DNA from: Mesorhizobium sp.
Lineage (GTDB): Bacteria; Pseudomonadota; Alphaproteobacteria; Rhizobiales; Rhizobiaceae
Length of the DNA stretch: 64,000 nucleotides
Assembly: GCF_016793485.1 (NCBI RefSeq)
Contig: NZ_JAEULZ010000046.1
Location: forward strand, 248,001-312,000
Reading direction: 5' to 3'
Part shown: in pieces, positions 48,362-55,479 of the stretch
Layout of the letters: every line of letters begins with the position of its first letter
Numbering within the stretch: position 1 is the stretch's first letter
Notes under the pieces: generated by a model
Database searches by the model: none
The model's input: only the letters and a program-made list of their open reading frames with translations
What the model was told of the DNA's origin: nothing
Translations under genes and position numbers: made by a program

Positions 48362-48461
48362 GCACGGTCTTGCCTGGCCGGTTGACGGCTGGTCGCGCCA
48401 CGCCCGAAGGCGAGTGTGTTGACGCGGCCCCACGGGAGATGTGGTGGCTACTCCCCGATGC
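48362..48461 (-). ncRNA. yybP-ykoY manganese riboswitch in the mntP leader
   Basis: The minus-strand RNA has the hallmarks of this Mn(II) aptamer. A closing stem is formed by GCAUCGG (with one bulged base) at the 5' end and CCGUGC at the 3' end. The invariant loop GGGGAGUAGCC is at 48446-48456, and the second invariant segment CCAGGCAAGACC comes just before the 3' side of the closing stem. Between them a hairpin (CUCGCCUUCGGGCGUG) forms the variable arm. The aptamer ends 67 bases before the mntP ATG, leaving room for an expression platform that could hide the weak ribosome site. Confidence 0.9.
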
Positions 48462-48466
48462 GAGGG

Positions 48467-48495
48467 CAGATATTTTGTGCGCTGCAAAATGTCAA
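48467..48495 (-). promoter_or_regulatory. mntP promoter with inverted repeat in the spacer
   Basis: On the minus strand TTGACA (48490-48495) and TATCTG (48467-48472) are spaced by exactly 17 bases, placing the transcript start at the 5' edge of the riboswitch. The spacer contains ATTTTG-7-CAAAAT (48472-48490, perfect arms), which could bind a metal regulator such as MntR/Mur in addition to the riboswitch. Confidence 0.75.
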
Positions 48496-48740
48496 TTGAA
48501 ATCAACTACTTAAATAGACATGAGAGGCATTTGCAACTGGAGTTGCAAGTGACGTTGCGTCTGGGAGGGTTGGAGCCTTCCATTGATTGCAGGATGAAGG
48601 GGAAACATGACGCACAGCGGCATCGGGGTAGTCGCTATGGCATGAAAATCGGGGATCGCATGTCGCGTGATCCTCATCTGACGCGACATGCCTTGGTCGC
48701 TTCGTTGGCAGCGTGGCGCGGGTCGCTGGAGCGGCCGCGT
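48496..48740. other. Non-coding stretch between mntP promoter and the kinase fragment, with two perfect inverted repeats
   Basis: No gene is seen. TTGCAACT-GG-AGTTGCAA at 48531-48548 is a perfect 18-base palindromic site with a two-base centre, like a dimer operator. GCATGTCGCG (48658-48667) and CGCGACATGC (48682-48691) are perfect 10-base arms around 14 bases and would form a strong hairpin in RNA from either strand, without an adjacent T-run. Confidence 0.6.
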
Positions 48741-48920
48741 TCAGTCCGCCAGCACGCGCGTGGAAGGCAATGCGATGTCCACCAGTGTTCCTTCGCCTGG
48801 CGTCGAGTGGATCGACAAGCGGGCGCGGTTCGCCTCCGCCATCGCCTTGGTCGGCGTCAGCCCAAGCGCGGTACCGTCGCCACGGGTCGGTTGCAGCGAA
48901 TTGATCTGCTTGCGTGGCGG
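48741..48920 (-). pseudogene. Duplicated 3' fragment of the PdhS/CbrA-like kinase gene
   Basis: The minus-strand frame reads KQINSLQPTRGDGTALGL and later SIHSTPGEGTLVDIALPS, ending STRVLAD and stop. This is the last 56 or so residues of the kinase at 50099-53914 (KQINSLQRTRGDGTGLGL..., STRVLAD) with about ten substitutions. The similarity also holds at the DNA level over roughly 175 bases and ends abruptly about 20 bases before the stop of the AraC gene. It contains only the end of the ATPase domain with altered G2-box residues, no start signal, and cannot work as a kinase. It is a remnant of a duplication or of gene rearrangement. Confidence 0.88.
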
Positions 48921-48937
48921 CGTGGGCCGCGATGCAC

Positions 48938-49900
48938 TCAATTGCCTCCGCCGCGAAGTGTCTGCAGCGGCGTTTCGCCGAACAACGTCCTGTAGCTTTG
49001 GGCAAAGCGGCTGAGATGGGTGATGCCTACCCCCATCGCGATGTCGGTGACTGTGCGCGATCCGGCACGCCCCGACTTCAGCTGTCGCCTGCTCTCATTG
49101 AGCCGGAGCAGGCGCAAATATTCTCTCGGGCCTATGCCGAAGGTGGTCTGGAATGCGTATTCGAGTTGCCTTCGACTGACCCGGACCTCACGGCATATGC
49201 CCATGACGGACAGCGGCTCGTGCAGCTTGGCATGAATCAATTCTTCCGCCAGCCAGGCTTGCTTTTGCCTGTGGTGCGAGGAGCGACTGAGGCGCCGGTG
49301 AAACTCATCTGGGCCGGCCGTGCTGGAGGCGACCGCGCCTAGATAGTCGATGTAAGGCCCGGGCATCTCCGTGCCCGCGTCCTCTTGACGGTCGAAGCTG
49401 GCTATCGCTGATGTCAGGGACTTTGCCATGAGCGCGAACGCTTCGGGGCTTTGCCGCAGTGCGTGGGCTTGCTCGATTATCGCGGGCTCGGCACCGCCGG
49501 TGGCGACATCGACGATGCCCGCCCATGTATCGACCGGTAGCACGGAGGCCGAATAGACCACCGCATTGCGAATGCTCGCCGTGATCTCGGCTCCGTCCGG
49601 CAAAACCAGGATCATCCCGTCGTCCAGCGGCACGCCGCAGATTGACGCATCGCCGCCGCGCATAACCGTCAGCACGACGACGTGGTCTTTCTGAAAGGCG
49701 CCGCGCGCCCGCACGTGCGCGTTGAGCGCTGCGGTATCGAACGTCCATCCTCCGGGAGAACCGGTTTTTCGAATTCTCGACAGTCCGCCCTTTGCCGACA
49801 GGACATCGACTTCGAGCAGCGTCATGGATGCCGCATCGACGAGTTCGTCCGGCAGAAGTTCGACAGTCTGTGAGAAGGCTGAGTGCAGGAGGCGATTCAC
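48938..49900 (-). CDS. AraC-family transcriptional regulator
   Basis: A 320-residue regulator. The C-terminal 110 residues form the AraC double helix-turn-helix: EPLSVMGICREVRVSRRQLEYAFQTTFGIGPREYLRLLRLNESRRQL and TVTDIAMGVGITHLSRFAQSYRTLFGETP. The N-terminal 200 residues are a sensing domain without clear cupin metal residues. It resembles regulators of the type found upstream of oxidoreductase or quorum-type genes, but the ligand is unknown. It lies between the kinase gene (on the same strand) and the kinase fragment, so the duplication that produced the fragment spans this gene. Confidence 0.88.
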   Translation of the reverse strand: MNRLLHSAFSQTVELLPDELVDAASMTLLEVDVLSAKGGLSRIRKTGSPGGWTFDTAALNAHVRARGAFQKDHVVVLTVMRGGDASICGVPLDDGMILVLPDGAEITASIRNAVVYSASVLPVDTWAGIVDVATGGAEPAIIEQAHALRQSPEAFALMAKSLTSAIASFDRQEDAGTEMPGPYIDYLGAVASSTAGPDEFHRRLSRSSHHRQKQAWLAEELIHAKLHEPLSVMGICREVRVSRRQLEYAFQTTFGIGPREYLRLLRLNESRRQLKSGRAGSRTVTDIAMGVGITHLSRFAQSYRTLFGETPLQTLRGGGN

Positions 49901-50098
49901 GGCTTGCGGACAGTTTTTTGCGCAAAACGGATATCACCATAATGTGAACAAGCCAAAGGCGCTAGCCGTCGGGCGCGATGCGCCCTGGCATCGACGCCGC
50001 GGGCCTTGCGCCCGGCGGCCATCCCGAACTCGCCCAGAGTCCGAGCCTCGTCAGGCGAGGCATGTCATATGTCGGTCATGGATGGCCGGAGGGTAGGC

Positions 50099-53000
50099 CT
50101 AGTCCGCCAGCACCCGCGTCGAAGGGAACGCAATCTCCACCAGCGTGCCTTCGCCGGGCGTCGAGTGGATCGAGAAGCGGGCGCGGTTCGCCTCGACCAT
50201 TGCCTTGGTCAGCGGCAGGCCGAGCCCGGTGCCGTCGCCGCGGGTCCGTTGCAGCGAATTGATCTGCTTGAACGGCTTCAGCGCCTGCTCGATCTCCGCC
50301 GGCGTCATGCCGACGCCAGTGTCGCGCACCCGCATCACGACCTCGCCATGCGATTCATAGGCGGTCGAGACGATCACCTGGCCGCCTGCCTGCGTGTAGC
50401 GAACGGCGTTCGAGAGGATGTTCAGTGCGATCTGGCGCACGGAGCGAAGGTCGGCGACCACGTCGGGCATCTTCGAGGCGAAGCTTGAGCGGATGATGAC
50501 GCGCTCGCGGTTCGCCTGTGGCTGCATCAGCGCGACCGTCTCGGCCAGCGTCTCGTTCAGCGATACCGCTTCGTAGCTCATCTCCTGCTGGCCCGCCTCG
50601 ATCTTGGAGATGTCGAGCAGATCGTTGACAAGGTCTAGCACATGGCTGCCGGAGCGGTTGATGTCGCGGAGGTAGTCGCGGTAGCGGTCGTTGGCGACAG
50701 GCCCGAACTTCTCGTCCAGCATCAGTTCCGAGAACCCAATGATGGCGTTGAGCGGCGTCCGGATCTCGTGACTCACCCGCGCGAGGAATTCGCTCTTGTG
50801 CGAGGAAGCGCGCTCGGCGCTGGCGCGCGCCTGCGTCAATTCCTCCTCGGCGCGCTTCCATTGCGTGATGTCGCGCACCACTGCGCAGAAGCCGCTGTCG
50901 CCCGGCAGCCTGCCGATCGTCATGAAGAGCGGGATGAAGCGTCCCTCGGCCTCGCGGCCGATCACCTCGCGCCCGTCATTGAGCACGCTCGCCACGCCAT
51001 TGTCGGTCAGGCCGGCGAGATAGTCGCGGGCTGCCTTCTGGCTTTCGATCGCGAACAGCGAACTGAAGGGCTTTCCCGCGACCTCGTCGCTGTCCATGCC
51101 GAACAGCGCTTCCGCCGGGCGGCTGATCGAGCGGATATGCCCGTTCGCGCCGATAAGCACGACGCCGTCGGTCGCCGTGTCGATGATGGTGCGCATCTCG
51201 GCGACGCGCGCCTCCAGTTGCGTGATCAGCGATGTCTGCCCGCCGGCAACGCCGTCCTTTATGCGGGAAAGAACCAGCGCGAGCGCCTTGCCGTTTTCCC
51301 ACGGGATGGACTGCAGGAACGCCTCGACGGGAAACTCTCGGTCGTCCTGCGTCCTGATGCGCATGTGCCGGTCGGTGCGGTTCTGCGGCTCGCCATCTTG
51401 CCCATCCGCGTTTTCGTCCTCGTAGGGATCGACGAAAAGCGCATCGAGCCCGCCCGCCTTGGCAAGCTCGGCGAGCGAGCCGTAGCCGGTCAGGGAGAAG
51501 AATTCCTCGTTGGCGTAATGCAAGATGTCGCCGGAATGAACCAGCACCGGAACCGGAAGTTTTTCGATGATCGACAGCCCGCCGTCACCGGTGGATGCCG
51601 TCTGCGAACCGGATTCTTCCGTCACCGTTTCGAAGTCATCGACGGCGTCGATAGCATTGGGCTCGACAGGCTCGAAATCCGTCTCGGCAAAAAGCGTGTC
51701 CTCGGTATCCGCAGTCTCCGTGGCGGCAGTATCGAACGCTTCATCAGCGTCAGGAGCGTTTGTCGATTCCTCGCGTACCTCGGACGAAATCTCGTCTTCA
51801 GTCGAGCCGGATGCGTCGTCGAGGGCCCCCTCCGGTTCGAACCCTTCTTTCGCGGCTTCGGCCGCTTCCTCCATTTCGACCTGCGCGGCCGCTTCTGCTA
51901 CCCCGTCCTTTTCCCACTTGGCGAAATCGAGCAGCGAGAGCCCGGGCCGCTCGCCCTTGCGCCGTGGCTGCTCTACAGTCGCCTGAGATATGGCTTCTGC
52001 AGCCGGCGACTGCGTGTCGATCTCCGGTACTGACTCGGGCGCTTCGGTGGTCGCGCCGTCGAGTTCCAGCAGTTCGTTTACCGCCTCGACCGCGACGGAG
52101 TCCTCCGCCTCCGATGGCAGCTCGGCCTCGTTGGCAGGAGCGGCGTCAGCCGTTTCGCGCTTCGGCGTTTCGACGGCAGCCTTCTCGTCTTCGCGTCGCG
52201 GGGTCGCGCCTTCTCGCTTCAGCCGGTCGCCGATCTGCTGGAAGGCCATGCGCTCGCCTGGCGAAAGCAGCCTTTCGCTGCCCGGCGGACGCTCCTGCGG
52301 CGGGCGATGTTCGGCGAGCCGAATGACCTTGTCGGATTGCCGACGGTCGGGAACAGGCGTCAGCTCGAGCGCCGGCTTCTCGCCCTGGAACGGATCGGCG
52401 GATTTCTCGCTAGCGGGCTCAATCTCGTCGTTGTCGTTGGTCTCCGCCGAAACGGCTACGTCTTCCGGCGTTACCACCTGTTGGGTAACCGACTCCTCCG
52501 CCAGAGGAATGCTTGGCAAAGCCAGCCCGGTGCCTGCGGGATCGAGGGCGGCTTCCGCCACCCGCGCCACGCCGAAACCGCGAAAACCCTGGAACTCCCT
52601 GCTGCGGTCGTAGACCGGCAGCGCGGCCAGGTCGACCGGAACCCGAAGGTCCGTCTCGGCGATCGGCCACGATACCGTGCGACCTGACCATGTGTCGCGC
52701 CGCGCAAGCAGGCCGGCGATTTCTCCTGTAGGGTCGAGGCCGAATGCGTCGGCCACGTCGCCAAAACGCCGGCCGATGATATCCGCCGCGGCCGCGCCTA
52801 CAGCGCTGGAAAATTCCGCCGAGACCTGGCTGAACCTGCCCTCCGCGTCCGTCCGCCAGACGAAGCGCGCCGGCGCGTCCGTCCGCTTTATGATCGTCCG
52901 TTCGATGGTCGCATGCGGTTGCGGAGCAGGCTGCTCTTCCTCCAGCACATCCTCGACTTCGACTTCCTCGAAACTGGTCGCGTATACCTCGGCGGGAGCC

Positions 53001-53914
53001 TCCGCCTCCGGCAATGTCGCGGCAGCGATGCTCTCGACATCGTCTTGCGCCACGATCTCAGGCTGTATCGCAGCCGTCGGTTCTAGCGCGTCATCTTCAG
53101 CCGGACCCGCTTCGTCGGGTTCGGTCGCCCCTTGGTCCATCGAGGCTTCTGCCACCGTGGCTGGCGCGTCTTCCGTCGACGCAAAACTGTCCCTGCCGAG
53201 CCGCCAGATTTCGCGCACATGATCGACCGGCTCCTCGGCATGCGCGACGTCGTCCTCGTCGTCGGCCCAGTTCTCGTCCACCACGACGACGAGGCTCCGG
53301 CCGTCCGTCAGCCGCGCAAGTCCCGCGGGCAGGGGACCGCGCCGCCCTTCTACCAGTTGCTTCACCACCCGCTGGGCATCGTCCGATTCGCCGACCATCG
53401 CGGCGAGGGTAGTCGCCGACAGCCCCAGGCGCTCGAAGCCCGGTGTGCCCGCCTCGACGGTCCCAGCGGTGTCGATGAACGCGATGAAGTGCCCCGGCTG
53501 GGAGAACCCGCCGATGGCGCGTGGCAGCGCCTTGTCCTGCTCAGCCTCGATTGCCGGTTGCGCCAGCAGGATGGCGATCTCCCCGTCGGGCAGCGTCACC
53601 GTGCTGGCGAGGAAACGCACCGCCTCGCTGGAGACGCCGAGCGTCACGCGCACCAGGAGTGGCTTGTCGCGCCCGATCTGTGGAAAGCCGCGCAGCGCCG
53701 CGATCTGCCGCTTCGCCGCCGCTCCAAGCGGGGCGTTAGCGCCGAAGATCGGCTCGACGTCGTCATGGCCGAAGAGAGCCGCGCCCGGGCCGTTGGCCCA
53801 GATCACTTCCTCGAGGTCGGCCGACAGGATGACCAGAGCGTCGCCGGCGGCGAAGCGCTGGCGCACGACATCCAGTCCGGCAACGTCGAGAAATGAGTAG
53901 GACGCTTGCGCCAT
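50099..53914 (-). CDS. Large PAS sensor histidine kinase, PdhS/CbrA-like
   Basis: A 1271-residue protein with no membrane helix, so probably cytoplasmic. Residues 1-130 and about 340-460 look like PAS-type folds (VILSADLEEVIWANGPGAALFG; RFVWRTDAEGRFSQVSAEF). Residues about 460-780 are acidic, low-complexity and probably disordered. Two PAS domains (LVHSGDILHYANEEFFSLTGY; VVLIGANGHIRSISRPAEALFGM) precede a HisKA domain with His1049 in VSHEIRTPLNAIIGFSELM and a HATPase domain (NILSNAVRYTQAGG, VRDTGVGM, GDGTGLGLPLTKAMVEANRA). The kinase core resembles PdhS of Brucella and CbrA of Sinorhizobium, which act on DivK in cell-cycle control. This assignment is by similarity of the core only. Confidence 0.85.
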   Translation of the reverse strand: MAQASYSFLDVAGLDVVRQRFAAGDALVILSADLEEVIWANGPGAALFGHDDVEPIFGANAPLGAAAKRQIAALRGFPQIGRDKPLLVRVTLGVSSEAVRFLASTVTLPDGEIAILLAQPAIEAEQDKALPRAIGGFSQPGHFIAFIDTAGTVEAGTPGFERLGLSATTLAAMVGESDDAQRVVKQLVEGRRGPLPAGLARLTDGRSLVVVVDENWADDEDDVAHAEEPVDHVREIWRLGRDSFASTEDAPATVAEASMDQGATEPDEAGPAEDDALEPTAAIQPEIVAQDDVESIAAATLPEAEAPAEVYATSFEEVEVEDVLEEEQPAPQPHATIERTIIKRTDAPARFVWRTDAEGRFSQVSAEFSSAVGAAAADIIGRRFGDVADAFGLDPTGEIAGLLARRDTWSGRTVSWPIAETDLRVPVDLAALPVYDRSREFQGFRGFGVARVAEAALDPAGTGLALPSIPLAEESVTQQVVTPEDVAVSAETNDNDEIEPASEKSADPFQGEKPALELTPVPDRRQSDKVIRLAEHRPPQERPPGSERLLSPGERMAFQQIGDRLKREGATPRREDEKAAVETPKRETADAAPANEAELPSEAEDSVAVEAVNELLELDGATTEAPESVPEIDTQSPAAEAISQATVEQPRRKGERPGLSLLDFAKWEKDGVAEAAAQVEMEEAAEAAKEGFEPEGALDDASGSTEDEISSEVREESTNAPDADEAFDTAATETADTEDTLFAETDFEPVEPNAIDAVDDFETVTEESGSQTASTGDGGLSIIEKLPVPVLVHSGDILHYANEEFFSLTGYGSLAELAKAGGLDALFVDPYEDENADGQDGEPQNRTDRHMRIRTQDDREFPVEAFLQSIPWENGKALALVLSRIKDGVAGGQTSLITQLEARVAEMRTIIDTATDGVVLIGANGHIRSISRPAEALFGMDSDEVAGKPFSSLFAIESQKAARDYLAGLTDNGVASVLNDGREVIGREAEGRFIPLFMTIGRLPGDSGFCAVVRDITQWKRAEEELTQARASAERASSHKSEFLARVSHEIRTPLNAIIGFSELMLDEKFGPVANDRYRDYLRDINRSGSHVLDLVNDLLDISKIEAGQQEMSYEAVSLNETLAETVALMQPQANRERVIIRSSFASKMPDVVADLRSVRQIALNILSNAVRYTQAGGQVIVSTAYESHGEVVMRVRDTGVGMTPAEIEQALKPFKQINSLQRTRGDGTGLGLPLTKAMVEANRARFSIHSTPGEGTLVEIAFPSTRVLAD

Positions 53915-54065
53915 GCGGCTCCCGAAACATCAGATCGAAGGGTTTCGAGCGGGAGTCCGCCCTTAACCCTTTATTAATAAAACCGGACCGCAGTGTCCGT
54001 CCACACAGGTGGTGGCTGCAATGCGGCAATTTCGCGGTTTGGTTAATGTTTACAGCCATTTATGG

Positions 54066-54093
54066 TGCGACGCACAAATTTTGTTGCACTGCA
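54066..54093. promoter_or_regulatory. Two TGC-N3-GCA sites, candidate PhaR operators of the phasin gene
   Basis: TGCGACGCA (54066-54074) and TGCACTGCA (54085-54093) have the same TGC-N3-GCA form, with centres 19 bases apart, nearly two helix turns. PhaR, the polyhydroxybutyrate-sensing repressor, recognises TGC/GCA-type repeats before phasin genes in Paracoccus and Rhodobacter. The second site overlaps the predicted -35 box. Confidence 0.65.
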
Positions 54094-54112
54094 CAAGAGA
54101 ATGGTCTATATG
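54084..54112 (+). promoter_or_regulatory. Predicted phasin promoter
   Basis: TTGCAC at 54084-54089 and TATATG at 54107-54112 are spaced by 17 bases, about 60 bases upstream of the phasin ATG at 54171. The -35 box is inside the second TGC-N3-GCA site, which fits repression when PhaR is not bound to polymer. Confidence 0.6.
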
Positions 54113-54170
54113 ATCGCTATCCCGAAACAAGACGGCTTCTCTCAAGCCGCAGCGACCAAAGGACAGGAAA

Positions 54171-54638
54171 ATGGCCAAGACCGCAGAGAAAGTATCCGCA
54201 GAATTTATCGACAACATCGAGTTTCCGAGCTTCGACGCCTCGAAGGCGACCGACCAGTTCCGCGCCTTCGCCGAGAAGAGCGTCGAGCAGTCGAAGGAAG
54301 CCTACGCGAAGCTGAAGACCGGCGCCGAAGAGACGCAGAAGGCGCTTGAGAGCACCTTCGAGAGCGCCAAGACGGTTTCCAATGACCTCTCTCTCAAGAC
54401 CATTTCCGCCATCCGCGACAACGCCGAAGCCAGCTTCGCTCATCTCGAGGCCCTCATCGGCGCCAAGAGCCTTTCCGAGGTTGTCGAACTCCAGACCTCC
54501 TTCCTGCGCAAGCGCGTCGAGGCCGGTGTCGAGCAGGCCAAGGACTTCCAGTCGGCCGCCAGCAAGGCCGCCGAGAAGGTTTCCGGCCCGATGAAGACGG
54601 TCTTCGAGAAGGCCGTGAAGGAACTCAAGGTCGCCTGA
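54171..54638 (+). CDS. phaP: Phasin family protein
   Basis: A 155-residue, almost fully helical protein of the phasin family: FDASKATDQFRAFAEKSVEQSKEAYAKLKTGAEETQKALE, then SFAHLEALIGAKSLSEVVELQTSFLRKRVEAGVEQAKDFQ and a C-terminal AAEKVSGPMK. Phasins coat polyhydroxyalkanoate granules and control their number and size. No signal peptide is present, as expected for a granule protein. AAAGGACAGG precedes the ATG. The 3' region carries three unusual hairpins (54657-54764), and the promoter has PhaR-like sites. It is divergent from the kinase gene. Confidence 0.93.
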   Translation: MAKTAEKVSAEFIDNIEFPSFDASKATDQFRAFAEKSVEQSKEAYAKLKTGAEETQKALESTFESAKTVSNDLSLKTISAIRDNAEASFAHLEALIGAKSLSEVVELQTSFLRKRVEAGVEQAKDFQSAASKAAEKVSGPMKTVFEKAVKELKVA

Positions 54639-54656
54639 TTGGTGATCTAAAGAATA

Positions 54657-54764
54657 CCGGAAGGCGGCACCTCCTCCCGCTTCCTTCCGGAGTAAAGCCG
54701 GCACCTCCTCCCGCCGGCTCGTAAAAGGAAAAGGCCGGCACCTCCTCCCGCCGGCCTTTTTCTT
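54657..54764 (+). ncRNA. Array of three CCUCCUCCC-loop hairpins in the phasin 3' region (cuckoo-type sRNA candidate)
   Basis: Three hairpins in tandem share the 16-base core CGGCACCTCCTCCCGC at 54665-54680, 54699-54714 and 54736-54751. Stems are CCGGAAGG/CCTTCCGG (54657-54690), AGCCGG/CCGGCT (54696-54719) and AAGGCCGG/CCGGCCTT (54731-54758); the last is followed by TTTTTCTT and is an intrinsic terminator. The stems differ in sequence while the loops stay identical, so the loop sequence is what is kept. CCUCCUCCC resembles the anti-Shine-Dalgarno end of 16S rRNA and is the hallmark of the CcsR/cuckoo RNAs of Alphaproteobacteria. The array begins 19 bases behind the phasin stop, so it is probably cut from or co-transcribed with phasin mRNA. 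Confidence 0.85.
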
Positions 54765-55028
54765 GTTCACTTGGCTGCTACGGTGCGAAACCACGGCGAC
54801 CGGTTCTGGCGGGCGACGCTGCGCTTGGAGGCTTTCCCGAGGTCGCGCCCGCCGCAGTCGGCGGCAAGGTTCCTGGATCGGAAGCCCGCAAAGCCTTTCT
54901 CCCGATAGCGGATTTCCCCGTGACGACGAATCCTGGCGGTTGGATCGCGAACGGGGTTGAATTAAGATGCGATAGCCCGTATGCACCGCTCGCCGACAGG
55001 CAGGCCCTTCGCGGGCTGGCGTTGCTGT
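54765..55028. other. Intergenic region before tRNA-His
   Basis: I see no gene, repeat or clear promoter here. A short plus-strand open frame from 54763 begins inside the terminator and has no ribosome site. The promoter of the tRNA must lie in the last 100 bases, but I cannot point to its boxes with confidence. Confidence 0.5.
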
Positions 55029-55105
55029 GCCGTTGTAGCTCAGTTGGTTAGAGCGCCGGATTGTGGATCCGGAGGTCGCTGGTTCGAGCCCAGCCAACGG
55101 TACCA
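55029..55105 (+). tRNA. tRNA-His (GTG), alphaproteobacterial type with A73 and no G-1
   Basis: The 77 bases fold into a full cloverleaf: acceptor GCCGTTG with CAACGGT, D arm GCTC/GAGC, anticodon arm CCGGA/TCCGG with loop TTGTGGA (anticodon GTG), and T arm GCTGG/CCAGC with TTCGAGC. CCA is encoded. The first base pairs as G1-U72, the discriminator is A73, and there is no partner for an extra G-1; in most bacteria tRNA-His has G-1 paired with C73. The unusual form is known from Caulobacter and relatives. Confidence 0.96.
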
Positions 55106-55285
55106 TCTGAAATCACGACCTTGTTGCTGCGCAGTCGATTTCATGTCACTACTCGACGAGACATGAATGCGACTTGGAGCGGAGTTCTTCGCCGATTTTG
55201 TCCGGCATGCCGTTAGGGAGTCGCTTGCCCCTATCCCGATTACACTGCATGCTATCTCTGGTTGAGTTAGACACAGCTTTGGAGG
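55106..55285. other. Region between tRNA-His and the YxxP small ORF
   Basis: No gene is recognised in these 180 bases. They precede the GGAGG site of the small ORF. No repeat of the tRNA 3' end that would mark an integration site was found by eye here or near 58935-59227. Confidence 0.45.
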
Positions 55286-55291
55286 ATGGCA

Positions 55292-55420
55292 GTGCAAACG
55301 ATGAAACGCGCCTACGAGAAGCCGATCCTGATGCGCTCGACAATTCTGTTGCAGTCGGTGACCGCGCAAAACATGTCTGAAATCCCGGCTACGACCGACG
55401 GAAGCGGCGGCGCAGGCTGA
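55292..55420 (+). CDS. Small ORF with YxxPxL leader-like motif, possible RiPP precursor
   Basis: GGAGG at 55281-55285 is followed six bases later by GTG at 55292, opening a 42-residue frame that ends TGA at 55418-55420; ATG at 55301 gives 39 residues. The N-terminus reads KRAYEKPILMRS, and the rest is SVTAQNMSEIPATTDGSGGAG-like, small and polar with a Gly-rich end. A Lys-rich start with YxxPxL is the recognition motif of lasso-peptide leaders and of small orphan proteins often labelled putative RiPP precursor in Rhizobiales. No cyclase, protease or transporter gene is adjacent. It lies between tRNA-His and the 3' end of the convergent GT29 fusion gene. Confidence 0.5.
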   Translation: MQTMKRAYEKPILMRSTILLQSVTAQNMSEIPATTDGSGGAG

Positions 55421-55479
55421 TCTCGCACAACGCGCGCTTGCCCGCCCACCCGTATCTGTGGCCATAGCGTCAGGCGTTG

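Noticed and set aside
54657-54764. CRISPR array for the repeated CGGCACCTCCTCCCGC units
   Set aside because: Only three units of 16 bases; the intervening sequences of about 20 bases are the stem arms of hairpins, not spacers, and no cas gene is present.
54763-54960. Plus-strand ORF of 65 codons before tRNA-His
   Set aside because: It begins inside the terminator, has no ribosome site and has no recognisable composition of a protein.
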